The position numbers and the translations under genes were made by a program. 64,000 nucleotides of DNA, taken from assembly GCF_009707515.1 (NCBI RefSeq), contig NZ_WLYI01000014.1:1-64000 (forward strand). Direction: 5' to 3'. Under the pieces are notes generated by a model. It saw only the letters and a program-made list of their open reading frames with translations, was not told the origin of the DNA and made no database searches. This document shows positions 1 through 9,579 of this stretch, in pieces (the stretch's first letter is position 1; every line of letters starts with the position of its first letter). The DNA is from Pseudomonas karstica (GTDB lineage Bacteria > Pseudomonadota > Gammaproteobacteria > Pseudomonadales > Pseudomonadaceae).

Positions 1-329
1 GATCTTAGGCGCCCCGTTAAACCACGATGGCCGGAGTCCGGCATTGATTCGGGGGGTAAACCGGCAGGACGCCGGTTTAGCCGCACTGGGCCAGGGATGG
101 CCCATTGCGGCGGCCCCCCGAAGCAATGTCGGACTGCGGGCATGCCGAGCCACAGCGAGGCACCAAGTGGTGGGGCAAGAGCCCTTTTGGTTACTTTTGG
201 GGCTCTTTTCCAAAAGTGACTCGCTGTAAAAGCGAAACCATACGCAGCCATGACCGCAGCAACGGATATACACCCCAAACACCCTGCAACCTGGTCGGCT
301 ACCAGGCCGCCACGGTCACAGCCAAACAC
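1..329. repeat. Non-coding stretch resembling a dispersed Pseudomonas repeat
   Basis: No convincing gene is present. The stretch holds short perfect inverted repeats (CCGG-AGT-CCGG near 31-41; AAACCGGC...GCCGGTTT near 58-81). It also holds the segment TTTTGGTTACTTTTGG (183-201), followed by a complementary CCAAAAGTGACTCGC. From general knowledge of P. fluorescens-group genomes, this type of segment recurs between genes and gives rise to spurious small ORFs. I infer a dispersed repeat but cannot count copies from one window. Confidence 0.45.
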
Positions 330-1040
330 TCAGACCAACGCCTGGCGAACCTGCTTCTCAAGCTCAACCTTCAACCCCGGCTCCAACTTGAGCTGGCGAG
401 CCAACTCGTCAAGGTAGGACTTCTCCATGAAGCTCTCCTCATCCACCAACATCACGCTGGCGATATACATCTCAGCCGCCATTTCCGGCGTACTGGCAGC
501 ACGCGCAACGTCGGCCGGATCCAAAGGTTTGTTGAGTTCGGCATGGAGCCAATGTTGCAACTCCTGATCGTTATCCAACTTGGTGAACTCACCTTCGATC
601 AACGCCCTCTCGCGCTCATCCACATGCCCATCGGCCTTGGCCGCTGCCACCAACGCCTTGAGAATCGCCTGGCTATGTTGCTCAACCTGGGCCGGCGGCA
701 GACGATCAAGGGTTTGCGGCTCGCCTTGTGGCGCATTGGCCTGCTGCGCCTGCCAGTTGCCATAAGCCTTGTAGGCAATTACCCCCAACGCTGCCAGACC
801 GCCATAGGTGAGGGCCTTGCCGCCAAAGTTGCGGGCTTTCTTGTTGCCCAGCAACAAGCCCATCGCGCCGGCCGCCAAGGCACCACCGCCAGCACCACCC
901 AGCAAGCTGCCCAGCCCACCACTGCCGAGCAAACCGCCCAGGGCACCTTTGTCCTCGCTTTTACGCTGACCACCAGCTTTGTTTTGCAACATGCCCTGGC
1001 CGGACTTGAGCAACTGATCAAGCAATCCACGGGTATTCAT
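330..1040 (-). CDS. YebE-like DUF533 / TerB-fold inner-membrane protein
   Basis: Protein of 236 residues. The N-terminal third is Gly/Ala/Leu rich (about 30-90) and includes a hydrophobic segment that could span the membrane. The C-terminal half (about 115-236) has the acidic helical pattern of the TerB/DUF533 fold, seen as AKADGHVDERERALIEGEF near residue 135. This combination is that of E. coli YebE. The biochemical role is unknown for the family. The ATG is preceded by a clear GGAGG. It is encoded alone, with opgD starting divergently about 320 bp away. Confidence 0.85.
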   Translation of the reverse strand: MNTRGLLDQLLKSGQGMLQNKAGGQRKSEDKGALGGLLGSGGLGSLLGGAGGGALAAGAMGLLLGNKKARNFGGKALTYGGLAALGVIAYKAYGNWQAQQANAPQGEPQTLDRLPPAQVEQHSQAILKALVAAAKADGHVDERERALIEGEFTKLDNDQELQHWLHAELNKPLDPADVARAASTPEMAAEMYIASVMLVDEESFMEKSYLDELARQLKLEPGLKVELEKQVRQALV

Positions 1041-1358
1041 CGCAGCCTCCAGAGACTTGGGTCACAGAACCTATAAGGCCTCCAGCGTAAAACTAAGTGC
1101 CAAAAATCCCGCAGCCTAGAGTACTTCCAGATGTAACACCGCGTTTGTAGCTTGTAGCCTGTTTTGCGCCGACACATCTTGTCTTACATGCAAGCTATTA
1201 CTCTGCTATCAAGCATTTTTCCTACATCACCGAACTGCTTAAGCTATTGGGCATCTGTTTAATGTCCGTTGCGTTTGGCCGAAGGCATGTCCGAACCGTT
1301 ATCTCTGATCCAGCACGTGCCAGGAACGGCGCGGGATTGCTCATGACAGGTTGTACTT
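1041..1358. other. Divergent intergenic region, no gene seen
   Basis: This space separates the yebE-like gene from opgD and must hold both promoters. I see no hairpin terminator, no known operator and no small ORF with a good ribosome binding site. A short TTTGTAGCTTGTAGCCTG at about 1144-1161 resembles the AGCTTGTAGC-type repeat found elsewhere in this window. Confidence 0.4.
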
Positions 1359-2984
1359 ATGCACCGCAGGAATTTACTCAAAGCATCCATGGCCATTGCG
1401 GCTTATACCGGCTTGTCGGCCAGCGGCCTGCTGGCCGCCCAGGCCTGGGCGGGCAATCGTGCAGCAGATGGCGACGCCCAGGCCTTCGATTTCGAAACGC
1501 TGAAAACCCAGGCCAAACAATTGGCCGGCAAACTGTACCAAGACACCAGGCAGGTACTGCCACCGACCCTGGCGAGCATGACGCCGCAGAATTTCAATGC
1601 CATTGGCTACGACGGCAATCATTCACTATGGAAAGAATTGAACGGCCAACTGGACGTGCAGTTTTTCCATGTCGGCATGGGTTTCAAGACGCCGGTACGC
1701 ATGCACAGCGTCAACCCGAAGACCCGGATGTCCCGCGAAGTACATTTCCGTCCGTCGCTGTTCAACTACGAAAAAACCACGGTCGACACTAAACAGCTCC
1801 AGGGTGACCTGGGCTTCTCCGGGTTCAAGCTGTTCAAGGCACCGGAGCTGGATCGGCACGATGTGCTGTCCTTCCTCGGTGCCAGCTATTTCCGTGCTGT
1901 GGACTCTACCGGCCAGTACGGGCTTTCCGCCCGCGGCCTGGCCATCGACACCTATGCGAAAAAGCGCGAGGAATTCCCCGACTTCACCCAGTTCTGGTTC
2001 GAAACCCCGGACAAGGACAGCACTCGCTTCGTGGTCTACGCCCTGCTGGACTCGCCAAGTGCCACCGGTGCCTATCGCTTCGATATCGACTGCCAGGCCA
2101 ATCAGGTGGTCATGGCCATCGATGCCCACATCAACGCCCGCTCCACCATCGAGCAACTGGGCATCGCGCCGATGACCAGCATGTTCAGTTGCGGCACCCA
2201 TGAACGCCGAATGTGCGACACCATCCACCCGCAGATTCACGACTCGGATCGCCTGGCAATGTGGCGTGGCAACGGCGAGTGGATCTGTCGCCCGCTGAAC
2301 AACCCGGCCACCCTGCAATTCAACACGTTCGCCGACAACGACCCGAAAGGTTTCGGCCTGGTGCAGACCGATCATGAGTTCGCCAGCTATCAGGACACCG
2401 TCGACTGGTACAGCAAGCGCCCGAGCCTATGGGTCGAACCGACAACAGCGTGGGGCGAAGGCTCTATCGACCTGTTGGAAATTCCTACCACTGGCGAAAC
2501 CCTGGATAACATCGTCGCCTTCTGGACCCCGAAAAAGCCCGTGGCCGCCGGCGACTCCCTGAATTACGGTTATAAGCTGTACTGGAGTGCCCTGCCGCCG
2601 GTCAGCACCCCGTTGGCGCAGGTCAACGCCACCCGTTCGGGCATGGGCGGTTTCACTGAAGGCTGGGCACCGGGGGAGCATTACCCTGAGGTGTGGGCGC
2701 GGCGTTTTGCCGTGGACTTCAACGGCGGGGGCCTGGACCGTTTGCCCGAAGGCACCGGGATCGAGCCGGTGGTCACCTGCTCCCATGGCGAGGTCAAGGA
2801 CTTCAGCGTGCTTGTGCTTGATGCCATCAAGGGCTATCGAATTCTCTTCGACTGGTACCCAACCAGCGACAGCGTAGAGCCGGTTGAACTGCGACTGTTC
2901 ATCCGCACCCATGATCGAACCTTGAGTGAAACCTGGTTGTACCAGTACTTCCCTCCGGCGCCAGACAAGCGCAAATACACCTGA
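1359..2984 (+). CDS. opgD: Periplasmic glucans biosynthesis protein OpgD
   Basis: Protein of 541 residues, the usual length for OpgD/MdoD. It acts in the periplasm in osmoregulated periplasmic glucan synthesis, controlling the glucan backbone. The N terminus has a twin-arginine signal (HRRNLLKAS, then a hydrophobic stretch and an AxA-like cleavage site, AQAWA, near residue 31), as expected for the Tat-exported OpgD rather than the Sec-exported OpgG. The remainder matches the OpgG/D beta-sandwich family, for example [16 protein letters not shown]. The ribosome binding site is weak (AGG about ten bases before ATG). A repeat hairpin follows the stop codon. opgGH is not in the window, so this is a solitary opgD. 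Confidence 0.93.
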   Translation: MHRRNLLKASMAIAAYTGLSASGLLAAQAWAGNRAADGDAQAFDFETLKTQAKQLAGKLYQDTRQVLPPTLASMTPQNFNAIGYDGNHSLWKELNGQLDVQFFHVGMGFKTPVRMHSVNPKTRMSREVHFRPSLFNYEKTTVDTKQLQGDLGFSGFKLFKAPELDRHDVLSFLGASYFRAVDSTGQYGLSARGLAIDTYAKKREEFPDFTQFWFETPDKDSTRFVVYALLDSPSATGAYRFDIDCQANQVVMAIDAHINARSTIEQLGIAPMTSMFSCGTHERRMCDTIHPQIHDSDRLAMWRGNGEWICRPLNNPATLQFNTFADNDPKGFGLVQTDHEFASYQDTVDWYSKRPSLWVEPTTAWGEGSIDLLEIPTTGETLDNIVAFWTPKKPVAAGDSLNYGYKLYWSALPPVSTPLAQVNATRSGMGGFTEGWAPGEHYPEVWARRFAVDFNGGGLDRLPEGTGIEPVVTCSHGEVKDFSVLVLDAIKGYRILFDWYPTSDSVEPVELRLFIRTHDRTLSETWLYQYFPPAPDKRKYT

Positions 2985-2992
2985 TGTAAACC

Positions 2993-3020
2993 GTTCCCAC
3001 GCTCTGGCCCGCGTGGGAAC
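2993..3020. repeat. GTTCCCACGC-type inverted repeat
   Basis: GTTCCCACGC and GCGTGGGAAC flank a short loop just after the opgD stop. Similar hairpins occur at 23298, 35261 and 41756 in this window. It probably acts as a transcription-ending hairpin between the convergent genes opgD and the following minus-strand gene. Confidence 0.7.
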
Positions 3021-3033
3021 CCTCCCAAGGTTC

Positions 3034-3219
3034 TCAGAAGCGCGACATGCTCTTCATTGCGCCAATCAGGTACCGCATTGCGACTTGGTCACTCTCGGTC
3101 AGGGCACGGTATTGCTCCAGCAGCTCAGCTTCATCCGTACTCAGTCTTCGTCCCCGCGAGCGCATTTTGCGGGCCAGGAAAGACGACAAAACACCCGACA
3201 GACCACTGGACTTGACCAT
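3034..3219 (-). CDS. Small uncharacterised basic protein (61 aa)
   Basis: I start this at the internal ATG that has a strong GAGGAGAAG eight bases upstream. A longer reading exists to 3366 but has no such signal and looks atypical. The 61-residue product is basic in its first half (SSFLARKMRSRGRRLSTDE) and helical in the second (EAELLEQYRALTESDQVAMRYLIGAMKSM). The last segment resembles the family of short Pseudomonas regulatory-like proteins with an LLEQYRALxxxDQxAMxxL motif. I cannot assign a function. No signal peptide or membrane segment is seen. Confidence 0.65.
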   Translation of the reverse strand: MVKSSGLSGVLSSFLARKMRSRGRRLSTDEAELLEQYRALTESDQVAMRYLIGAMKSMSRF

Positions 3220-3480
3220 GAACTGCTTCTCCTCGTAGCAATCAACCCTTCCCCAGGAAGCGCAATGCTTCATGGACGAACAGGCTGACATCCTGAACCC
3301 GACATCAGGCTTACCATAAGCGTAGAAACTATCTCGCCCCGTGTGAGATTTTTTTAGAGCATTCACTTAAAAAAAATGATTAAGGAACCGCATCCTACAG
3401 GCTTCTCCCACAACGCTTATGCAAGTATCCGGTACAAGGCTTGATAGGGTTTCCAGCGATTCCTCCTGACAACAGGCAAG

Positions 3481-3509
3481 AAAAAACCCACCGCTGCCAG
3501 GGGTGGGCC
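3481..3509 (-). terminator. Rho-independent terminator of the Old Yellow Enzyme gene
   Basis: CCCACC and GGTGGG form a stem at 3487-3507. Read on the minus strand, the stem is followed by TTTTTTC. It lies just past the stop codon of the minus-strand flavin oxidoreductase. Confidence 0.85.
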
Positions 3510-3529
3510 TTGGTCAAACAAACAGCCCA

Positions 3530-4636
3530 TCAGTCCCGCAAGTCGGACTCATGAATCGGCTGGTCCCGGTGCGTTGCCCGTTGGTACTGCGCCGGCCAGA
3601 TCGCCTTGCGCCCACCCAGGTCGTCGTCGGCGTGCAGCGGCCAGTAAGGATCACGCAGCAGTTCACGGGCGAGAAAGATGATATCGGCCTGACAGGTACG
3701 CAAGATATGCTCGGCCTGGGCAGGTTCGGTGATCATGCCCACGGTGCCGGTGGCCATCCCCGACTCTTTGCGCACACGCTCGGCGAAACGGGTTTGGTAA
3801 CCTGGGCCGGTGGGGATTTCCGCATTGGCGGCGGTGCCACCGGACGACACGTCGATCAGGTCTACACCCGCGTCTTTCAGGCGGCGCGCCAACTCCACGG
3901 TTTCATCCGGGTTCCAGCCGTCTTCCACCCAGTCGGTGGCCGACACCCGCACAAACAGCGGCAGTTCTTGCGGCCAGACCTTGCGCACCGCCTCGGTTAC
4001 TTGCAGCACCAGCCGAATGCGGTTTTCGAACGAGCCGCCGTATTGGTCCTGGCGCTGATTGCTCAGGGGCGAGAGAAATTGATGCAACAGGTAACCATGG
4101 GCGGCGTGGATTTCCACTACTTTGAAACCGGCGGCCAATGCACGTTTGGCGGCGCTGACAAAGGCTTCAATCACGGCCTGTATTTGCCCTTCATCCAGTT
4201 GCGTCGGTGAGGTGTGTTGCGGGTCGAAGGCAATCGCTGATGGACCGACCGGGACCCAGCCACCGTCTTCAGGCTTGACGCTGCCATGCTTGCCAATCCA
4301 CGGCCGGTGGGTGCTGGCCTTACGCCCGGCATGGGCCAGTTGAATCCCAGCTACCGCGCCCTGGGCACTGATAAAGCGGGTGATGCGCTGCAAGGGTTCG
4401 ATCTGTTCGTCGCTCCATAGCCCCAGATCCTGGGCAGTGATACGACCATCGGCGGTGACAGCGGTGGCTTCGGTAAAGATTAACCCGGCACCGCCAACGG
4501 CACGGCTGCCGAGGTGCACCAGGTGCCAGTCATTGGCCAGGCCATCGGTGCTGGAATACTGGCACATTGGCGACACCGCAATGCGGTTGAGCAGGGTCAG
4601 TTGGCGCAAGGTATAGGGTTCAAGCAGCAGACTCAT
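3530..4636 (-). CDS. NADH:flavin oxidoreductase, YqjM/XenA-class Old Yellow Enzyme
   Basis: FMN-dependent ene-reductase of 368 residues, expected to reduce activated C=C bonds (enals, enones, nitro compounds) with NAD(P)H in the cytoplasm. The start at 4636 has AAGAGGTG correctly placed upstream. Family features seen are the FMN-site SPMCQYSS near residue 22, with the Cys typical of the YqjM class; HAGRKAS in the middle; EIHAAHGYLLHQFLSP with the substrate-binding HxxH; YGGSFENR; and a C-terminal FxAREL(L)RDPYWP. The length and the SPMCQYS motif favour the thermophilic-like YqjM/XenA branch over classical NemA. It is encoded alone with its own terminator. The native substrate cannot be told from sequence. 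Confidence 0.92.
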   Translation of the reverse strand: MSLLLEPYTLRQLTLLNRIAVSPMCQYSSTDGLANDWHLVHLGSRAVGGAGLIFTEATAVTADGRITAQDLGLWSDEQIEPLQRITRFISAQGAVAGIQLAHAGRKASTHRPWIGKHGSVKPEDGGWVPVGPSAIAFDPQHTSPTQLDEGQIQAVIEAFVSAAKRALAAGFKVVEIHAAHGYLLHQFLSPLSNQRQDQYGGSFENRIRLVLQVTEAVRKVWPQELPLFVRVSATDWVEDGWNPDETVELARRLKDAGVDLIDVSSGGTAANAEIPTGPGYQTRFAERVRKESGMATGTVGMITEPAQAEHILRTCQADIIFLARELLRDPYWPLHADDDLGGRKAIWPAQYQRATHRDQPIHESDLRD

Positions 4637-4792
4637 GGGGCACCTCTTCTCGTATCCGGTGGGCTGGCTCCAGGGTTCTGTTTGAAAGGTCGACGAAAAT
4701 ACCCATCCCCCGATGGGCTGAAACAAGACAAGGTCACAAGACCAATCACACAGTGCTTAGAGACTAGTCGACAACGGGGGGTCTTGGAGGGT

Positions 4793-6502
4793 TCAGCGCG
4801 GTTCGATATGCGCGATCATCAACTGCACGGTTTCCTGGCCACGGAACTCATTCACATCGAGCTTATAGGCCAGTTCCACCCAGCCAATGGTCGGGTTGGG
4901 CCAGATTTCCCGGTCGATGCCAAAGGCGATGCCATCAAGCTTCACCGAGCCACATTCGCTCTTGAGCACGACTTTGAGGTGCCGCTCACCGACCACCCGC
5001 TGTTCCACCAACTGGAACACGCCGTGGAACAACGGCTCCGGGAAGTGTTGGCCCCACGGTCCAGCGTTGCGCAGGGCGCGGGCCAATTCCAGATGAAACT
5101 CCTCAACCGCCAGGGTGCCATCGGACAACAAGCGCCCGGTGAGGTCTTCCTCGCGTAACTGTCGGCGCACTTCAGCGTCGAACGCTTCGGCGAACAGCGC
5201 AAAGTTGGCCTCGGGCAAGGTCAGCCCCGCCGCCATGGCGTGGCCGCCGTACTTGGCAATCAGGTTGGGGTGCTGGCTCGCCACCACCGCCAAAGCATCA
5301 CGAATATGAAAGCCTGGTACCGAACGCCCCGACCCCTTGAGCAGGCCATCACCCGCATCGGCAAAGGCGATGGTCGGGCGGAAATAACGCTCTTTCATCC
5401 GCGAGGCCAGAATCCCGATAACGCCCTGATGCCATTCCGGATCGAACAAACACAAGCCATAGGGCATCGACTCCACTGGCAAGTCCTTGAGCTGGGCCAG
5501 AGCTTCGCGCTGCATGCCTTGCTCGATGGACTTGCGATCCTGGTTCATGCCGTCCAACTGTGCAGCCATGTCCTTTGCTGCGGCCACATCACGGGTGAGC
5601 AGGCATTCGATGCCCAGGCTCATGTCGTCCAGGCGCCCGGCAGCGTTCAGCCGTGGCCCGAGGATAAAACCCAGGTCTGTGGAGGTGATGCGGGCATGGT
5701 CACGCTTGGCCACTTCGAGAATCGCCTTGATCCCCGGCCGAGCGCGACCGGCACGAATACGCTCCAGGCCTTGATGGACCAGGATGCGGTTGTTGGCATC
5801 CAGCGGTACCACGTCGGCGACACTGCCCAAGGCCACCAGGTCCAGCAGTTCGCCGATGTTCGGTTGCGGTTGGCTGTCGTACCAGCCCAGGCTACGCAAG
5901 CGGGCGCGCAAAGCCATCAACACGTAAAAAATCACCCCGACGCCCGCCAGGGCCTTGCTGGGAAACTCACAGCCGGGCTGGTTCGGGTTGACGATCGCAT
6001 CGGCTGCCGGCAATTCGTCGCCAGGCAAGTGATGGTCGGTGACCAGCACCTTGAGCCCCGCCGCTTTCGCCGCCGCCACGCCTTCGACGCTGGAGATGCC
6101 GTTGTCCACAGTGATAAGCAACTGCGGCTCGCGCTGCAAGGCCACGGCGACAATTTCCGGAGTCAGGCCGTAGCCGTATTCGAAGCGGTTGGGCACCAGA
6201 TAGTCGACGTGGGCCGCACCCAGCAAACGCAGGCCCAGCATGCCCACGGTGCTGGCGGTAGCGCCGTCGGCATCAAAGTCGCCGACAATGAGGATCCGCT
6301 GGCGTTGCTCCAGGGCCGTCACCAACAAGTCCACGGCGGCATCAATGCCCTTGAGCTGCTGATACGGAATCAACCGCGCCAGGCTTTTATCCAGCTCGGC
6401 TTCCGACTGCACACCGCGTGCGGCATAAAGACGGGTCAACAGCGGTGGCAATTCACCAAGAAATGGCAGGACGGCAGGCAACGGGCGAGGATCGATACGC
6501 AT
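4793..6502 (-). CDS. recJ: Single-stranded-DNA-specific exonuclease RecJ
   Basis: Protein of 569 residues, a usual RecJ length. This 5'-3' ssDNA exonuclease acts in recombination (RecF pathway), mismatch repair and base-excision repair. The DHH-family catalytic motifs are intact: GDFDADGATAS near residue 75, the DHH triad in VTDHHLPGDELPAA near 155, and the downstream LGPRLNAAGR and GGHAMAAGLTL motifs of the DHHA1 half. A C-terminal OB-type domain follows (KVVLKSECGSVKLDGIAFG). The ATG at 6502 is followed upstream by a repeat and then yaeQ on the same strand, so cotranscription is possible. Confidence 0.96.
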   Translation of the reverse strand: MRIDPRPLPAVLPFLGELPPLLTRLYAARGVQSEAELDKSLARLIPYQQLKGIDAAVDLLVTALEQRQRILIVGDFDADGATASTVGMLGLRLLGAAHVDYLVPNRFEYGYGLTPEIVAVALQREPQLLITVDNGISSVEGVAAAKAAGLKVLVTDHHLPGDELPAADAIVNPNQPGCEFPSKALAGVGVIFYVLMALRARLRSLGWYDSQPQPNIGELLDLVALGSVADVVPLDANNRILVHQGLERIRAGRARPGIKAILEVAKRDHARITSTDLGFILGPRLNAAGRLDDMSLGIECLLTRDVAAAKDMAAQLDGMNQDRKSIEQGMQREALAQLKDLPVESMPYGLCLFDPEWHQGVIGILASRMKERYFRPTIAFADAGDGLLKGSGRSVPGFHIRDALAVVASQHPNLIAKYGGHAMAAGLTLPEANFALFAEAFDAEVRRQLREEDLTGRLLSDGTLAVEEFHLELARALRNAGPWGQHFPEPLFHGVFQLVEQRVVGERHLKVVLKSECGSVKLDGIAFGIDREIWPNPTIGWVELAYKLDVNEFRGQETVQLMIAHIEPR

Positions 6503-6538
6503 GGGATGATGGGGGGCTCTGTAGGAGGGGTTGTTGTT

Positions 6539-6609
6539 AGCTACAAGCTCTAAGCTTCAAGCCGCAAGTTTAAAGCGAGTGATGCCTTATGGCTTGTAGC
6601 TTGCAGCTC
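6539..6609. repeat. AGCTTCAAGC-type imperfect inverted repeat
   Basis: TAGCTACAAGCTCTAAGCTT at the left is mirrored by GGCTTGTAGCTTGCAGCTC at the right. A relative lies at 11691-11771. The right arm overlaps the stop codon of yaeQ (6608-6610). Confidence 0.65.
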
Positions 6610-7147
6610 AACGCTCACCGACCAACCACTGCAGCTGGACTTCATGCTGGCCACGATCATCAGTCACAAAAATCGTGCCTTCACTGATCATCACGTCCCA
6701 CTTGATCACCCGTGGCATGTCCTTGGCCAGGGTTTCCAGGATTTCCTGGGGCACCGCCGCAATGTGGACATTTTTCAGATTATTCGCCACAGGCAGCACT
6801 TTGCCTTCCCACACCCGCAGGCTGCCATAGGCCAGCAGACTGGTGCGTTCTGTGCGGCGCGAGCACCAGGTCAGGCGATCCGCATCGGGCTGGCCGACTT
6901 CGATCCAATGCAACACGCGATCATCCAGGCTTTTTTCCCACAACGCTGGTTCGTCTACATCTGACAGGCCACGACCAAACGATAACTGCTCGTTGTACCA
7001 AAGGGCGTAGGCCAGCAGACGCACGGTCATGCGCTCTTCGGTTTCCGAAGGGTGGCGAGCGATGGTCTGCTTGACGCTCTCGTACACCGAGCGGTCAAGA
7101 TCGGTAAGGTTGAGTTCAAATTTGTAGGTCGTGGACGGCTGGGCCAT
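6608..7147 (-). CDS. yaeQ: YaeQ family protein
   Basis: Protein of 179 residues matching the YaeQ family, which adopts a PD-(D/E)XK nuclease-like fold. The physiological role is unsettled, with old reports linking it to haemolysin or RfaH suppression. Family features are the N-terminal KFELNLTDLDRSVY, ARHPSETEERMTVRLLAYAL (the helix with the conserved ERM), GLSDVDEPALWEKSLDDRVLHWIEVGQPDADRL, and a C-terminal beta-rich segment. I start at MAQPSTT (7147), because the longer reading adds an atypical Pro/Phe-rich leader. The stop codon lies inside the neighbouring repeat. Confidence 0.92.
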   Translation of the reverse strand: MAQPSTTYKFELNLTDLDRSVYESVKQTIARHPSETEERMTVRLLAYALWYNEQLSFGRGLSDVDEPALWEKSLDDRVLHWIEVGQPDADRLTWCSRRTERTSLLAYGSLRVWEGKVLPVANNLKNVHIAAVPQEILETLAKDMPRVIKWDVMISEGTIFVTDDRGQHEVQLQWLVGER

Positions 7148-7295
7148 GAACGGACTTCTAAAGACAGGGAAAGGCGGCAAGTCTAACCGATGGCGAGCTC
7201 ATTCAACGAATCCTGCGGTGCATCATCCTTAACCCTGTGCTATTGCCTATGTTAAAAGGCATCACGAATCCGCCTTGCGTCTTGAAAGGATCCCC

Positions 7296-8495
7296 ATGTC
7301 GTTTACTGCCAAACCGCTTGCTGGCCTGAAAGTCATCGAACTCGGCACCCTGATTGCCGGCCCTTTTGCCTCGCGTATCTGTGCCGAGTTCGGCGCCGAG
7401 GTGATCAAGGTCGAATCCCCGGACGGCGGCGACCCGCTGCGCAAGTGGCGCAAGCTCTATGAGGGCACGTCACTATGGTGGTTTGTCCAGGCGCGTAACA
7501 AAAAGTCCCTGACCCTGAACCTGAAACACCCCGATGGCTTGGCGATCCTCAAGCAACTGCTGGCAGACGCAGATATCCTGATCGAAAATTTTCGCCCTGG
7601 CGTCCTGGAGAAACTCGGCCTGAGCTGGGAAACCCTGCACGCCCTGAACCCGAAACTGGTAATGGTGCGCCTTTCAGGCTTTGGCCAAACGGGGCCGATG
7701 AAGGATCAACCGGGCTTTGGTGCGGTGGGCGAGTCCATGGGGGGCCTGCGCTATATCACCGGTTTCGAGGACCGTCCGCCGGTGCGCACCGGGATTTCCA
7801 TCGGCGACTCCATTGCCGCATTGTGGGCCGTGATTGGTGCGCTGATGGCTCTGCGTCATCGCGAGGTCAATGGCGGCCTGGGCCAGATGGTGGATGTGGC
7901 GCTGTATGAAGCCATCTTCGCCATGATGGAAAGCATGATCCCCGAATTCGATGTGTTCGGGTTTATCCGCGAACGCACCGGCAACATCATGCCCGGGATT
8001 ACACCGTCATCGATCCATACCACCCTGGATGGCAAGCATGTGCAGATTGGCGCCAATGGGGATGCGATCTTCAAGCGCTTCATGTCAGCCATCGGCCGCG
8101 AGGACCTGGCCAACGATCCTGCACTGGCCAGCAATGACGGCCGGGACAGCCGCCGCGACGAGCTATACGGGGTGATCGATCGCTGGGTCAACTCCCTGCC
8201 GCTGGAACAGGTGGTCGAGCAACTGAATAAAGCCCAAGTGCCCGCCAGCAGGATCTACAGTGCCGAAGACATGCTCGGCGACCCACAGTTTCTCGCCCGG
8301 GAGATGTTCCTCAAGGCCCAACTGCCCGGAGGCAAGGATTTCAAGATGCCGGGCATTGTGCCCAAGCTTTCGGATACCCCCGGCAGCTGCGAGTGGGTGG
8401 GCCCGCAACTGGGGGAACATAACAGCGCAGTGCTCAGTGAACTGGGCTACGACGCCGCCGCCATTACCCACCTGCGTGAAAATGGCGCGATTTGA
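7296..8495 (+). CDS. CaiB/BaiF (class III) CoA transferase
   Basis: Protein of 399 residues when started at the ATG (MSFTAKPLAG) seven codons inside the longest reading. It matches class III CoA transferases, which move CoA between carboxylic acids in the cytoplasm. Landmarks are GLKVIELGTLIAGPFASRICAEFGAEVIKVE at the N terminus, NLKHPDG...ADILIENFRPGVLEKLGL, SGFGQTGP and the active-site region GAVGESMGGLRYITG. The family's catalytic acid is usually an Asp in the segment just before the MGG. The substrate cannot be inferred, and no acyl-CoA ligase or dehydrogenase is adjacent. Confidence 0.9.
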   Translation: MSFTAKPLAGLKVIELGTLIAGPFASRICAEFGAEVIKVESPDGGDPLRKWRKLYEGTSLWWFVQARNKKSLTLNLKHPDGLAILKQLLADADILIENFRPGVLEKLGLSWETLHALNPKLVMVRLSGFGQTGPMKDQPGFGAVGESMGGLRYITGFEDRPPVRTGISIGDSIAALWAVIGALMALRHREVNGGLGQMVDVALYEAIFAMMESMIPEFDVFGFIRERTGNIMPGITPSSIHTTLDGKHVQIGANGDAIFKRFMSAIGREDLANDPALASNDGRDSRRDELYGVIDRWVNSLPLEQVVEQLNKAQVPASRIYSAEDMLGDPQFLAREMFLKAQLPGGKDFKMPGIVPKLSDTPGSCEWVGPQLGEHNSAVLSELGYDAAAITHLRENGAI

Positions 8496-8523
8496 TGGGA
8501 CTTTCAGGAGAACACTCAAGCTA

Positions 8524-9408
8524 ATGGCTGGCTGTTTCAAGCCCCGGTTCATTCGGCTGTGTTTAATGACCTCGCTGCTGGGAGGCCTGCCGCTATCGGG
8601 CCACGCCGAAGAACCCCTGACCTGGCTGGTCCGTGACCTGCCACCGATGACTATTTTCAACGGTCCGCAAAAGGGCCTGGGCGCCGTGGACCAATTGCTG
8701 CCCCTGTTGATCGAGCGGCTACCGGAGTACCGTCACCAGATCCTGCACGTCAACCGCGCTCGCGGCATGCAGATGCTACTGGCGCCCTCCTTCACTTGCG
8801 ATCCGTCCTTGGTGTGGACCCCGGCGCGGGCGAAATCGATTGTCTTTTCCATCCCGGCGTTCGCAGTAGTGGCCAATGGGGTGACGATCCGTCAGAGCCA
8901 ACGGCAGGTACTGGCACCGTTCATCGTCGACGGGCAGTTTGATCTGAAGGCGTTTCTGGAGACCCGGAAGGCGCGATTGGGGGTCATTGCCGAACGCAGC
9001 TACGGCCCCGTCATTGATGAACGGCTGCAGCATGCCGATCCGCAGAACCTGGCCGCGCACTATGGTAATGACGCCCTCGGCAGCCTGTTACAAATGCAGC
9101 GGCGGGGGCGGCTGGAGGGGGTATTGGGTTACTGGCCGGAAGTGCGTTACCAAGCGCTGCAACAGGGCATCGATCCACAGGATCTGATTTTCTACCCAGT
9201 CATCGGGAGCGCGCCTTACCAGCGACTCCGTATCGGTTGCACAGACACCAGCCAAGGTCGCAAAGCCATGACGCGCATCAACCAAGTGCTGCGCCGCATC
9301 CCCCAGGACAGCTTGTTGCAGTCCTATGCCTCATGGCTCGACCCGGTACTGAGGGAGCGCTACTTGAAAGACAACGCGCAGTTTTTCCAGGACGCCCCTG
9401 ATCAATGA
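8524..9408 (+). CDS. Periplasmic solute-binding-like protein (TIGR02285-type)
   Basis: Protein of 294 residues with a signal peptide (basic start, hydrophobic core LCLMTSLLGGLPLSG, cleavage near GHA-EE). The mature part resembles extracellular solute-binding family 3 proteins of the short TIGR02285 kind: TWLVRDLPPMTIFNGPQKGLGAVDQLL, an early ligand-lobe sequence, and a late SYASWLDPVLRERYL. No transporter genes are beside it, as is common for this subfamily, so it may serve sensing rather than transport. The start is uncertain: AGGAG lies 13 bases before this ATG, and an in-frame ATG at 8482 overlaps the CoA transferase gene. Confidence 0.75.
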   Translation: MAGCFKPRFIRLCLMTSLLGGLPLSGHAEEPLTWLVRDLPPMTIFNGPQKGLGAVDQLLPLLIERLPEYRHQILHVNRARGMQMLLAPSFTCDPSLVWTPARAKSIVFSIPAFAVVANGVTIRQSQRQVLAPFIVDGQFDLKAFLETRKARLGVIAERSYGPVIDERLQHADPQNLAAHYGNDALGSLLQMQRRGRLEGVLGYWPEVRYQALQQGIDPQDLIFYPVIGSAPYQRLRIGCTDTSQGRKAMTRINQVLRRIPQDSLLQSYASWLDPVLRERYLKDNAQFFQDAPDQ

Positions 9409-9420
9409 CAAATCGCGGAC

Positions 9421-9459
9421 AAAAAGAAACCCCGAGCAGTGGGGAAACAGCTCGGGGTT
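9421..9459 (-). terminator. Terminator hairpin between convergent genes
   Basis: AACCCCGAGC (9428-9437) pairs with GCTCGGGGTT (9450-9459). The U-rich tract TTTCTTTTTG follows on the minus strand, so it chiefly ends the minus-strand gene at 9580. It may also stop the plus-strand transcript. Confidence 0.8.
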
Positions 9460-9579
9460 AAACATGGCCTACAAAGACCAGTAACAACAAGCTACAAGCA
9501 CCGGAGCACAATGCTTGATCTCGCTGTTACAAATTCTGACTCGCCGTGACGTAGGAAGGTTCCCAACAAAAATAAATGT

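Noticed and set aside
105..1076. A 323-codon plus-strand frame over the yebE-like gene
   Set aside because: It begins in a repeat-like stretch and runs antisense to a gene with a strong ribosome site and known family.
5240..6553. A 437-codon plus-strand frame opposite recJ
   Set aside because: Antisense shadow of recJ with low-complexity His/Gln/Ala-rich content. The recJ motifs on the minus strand are decisive.
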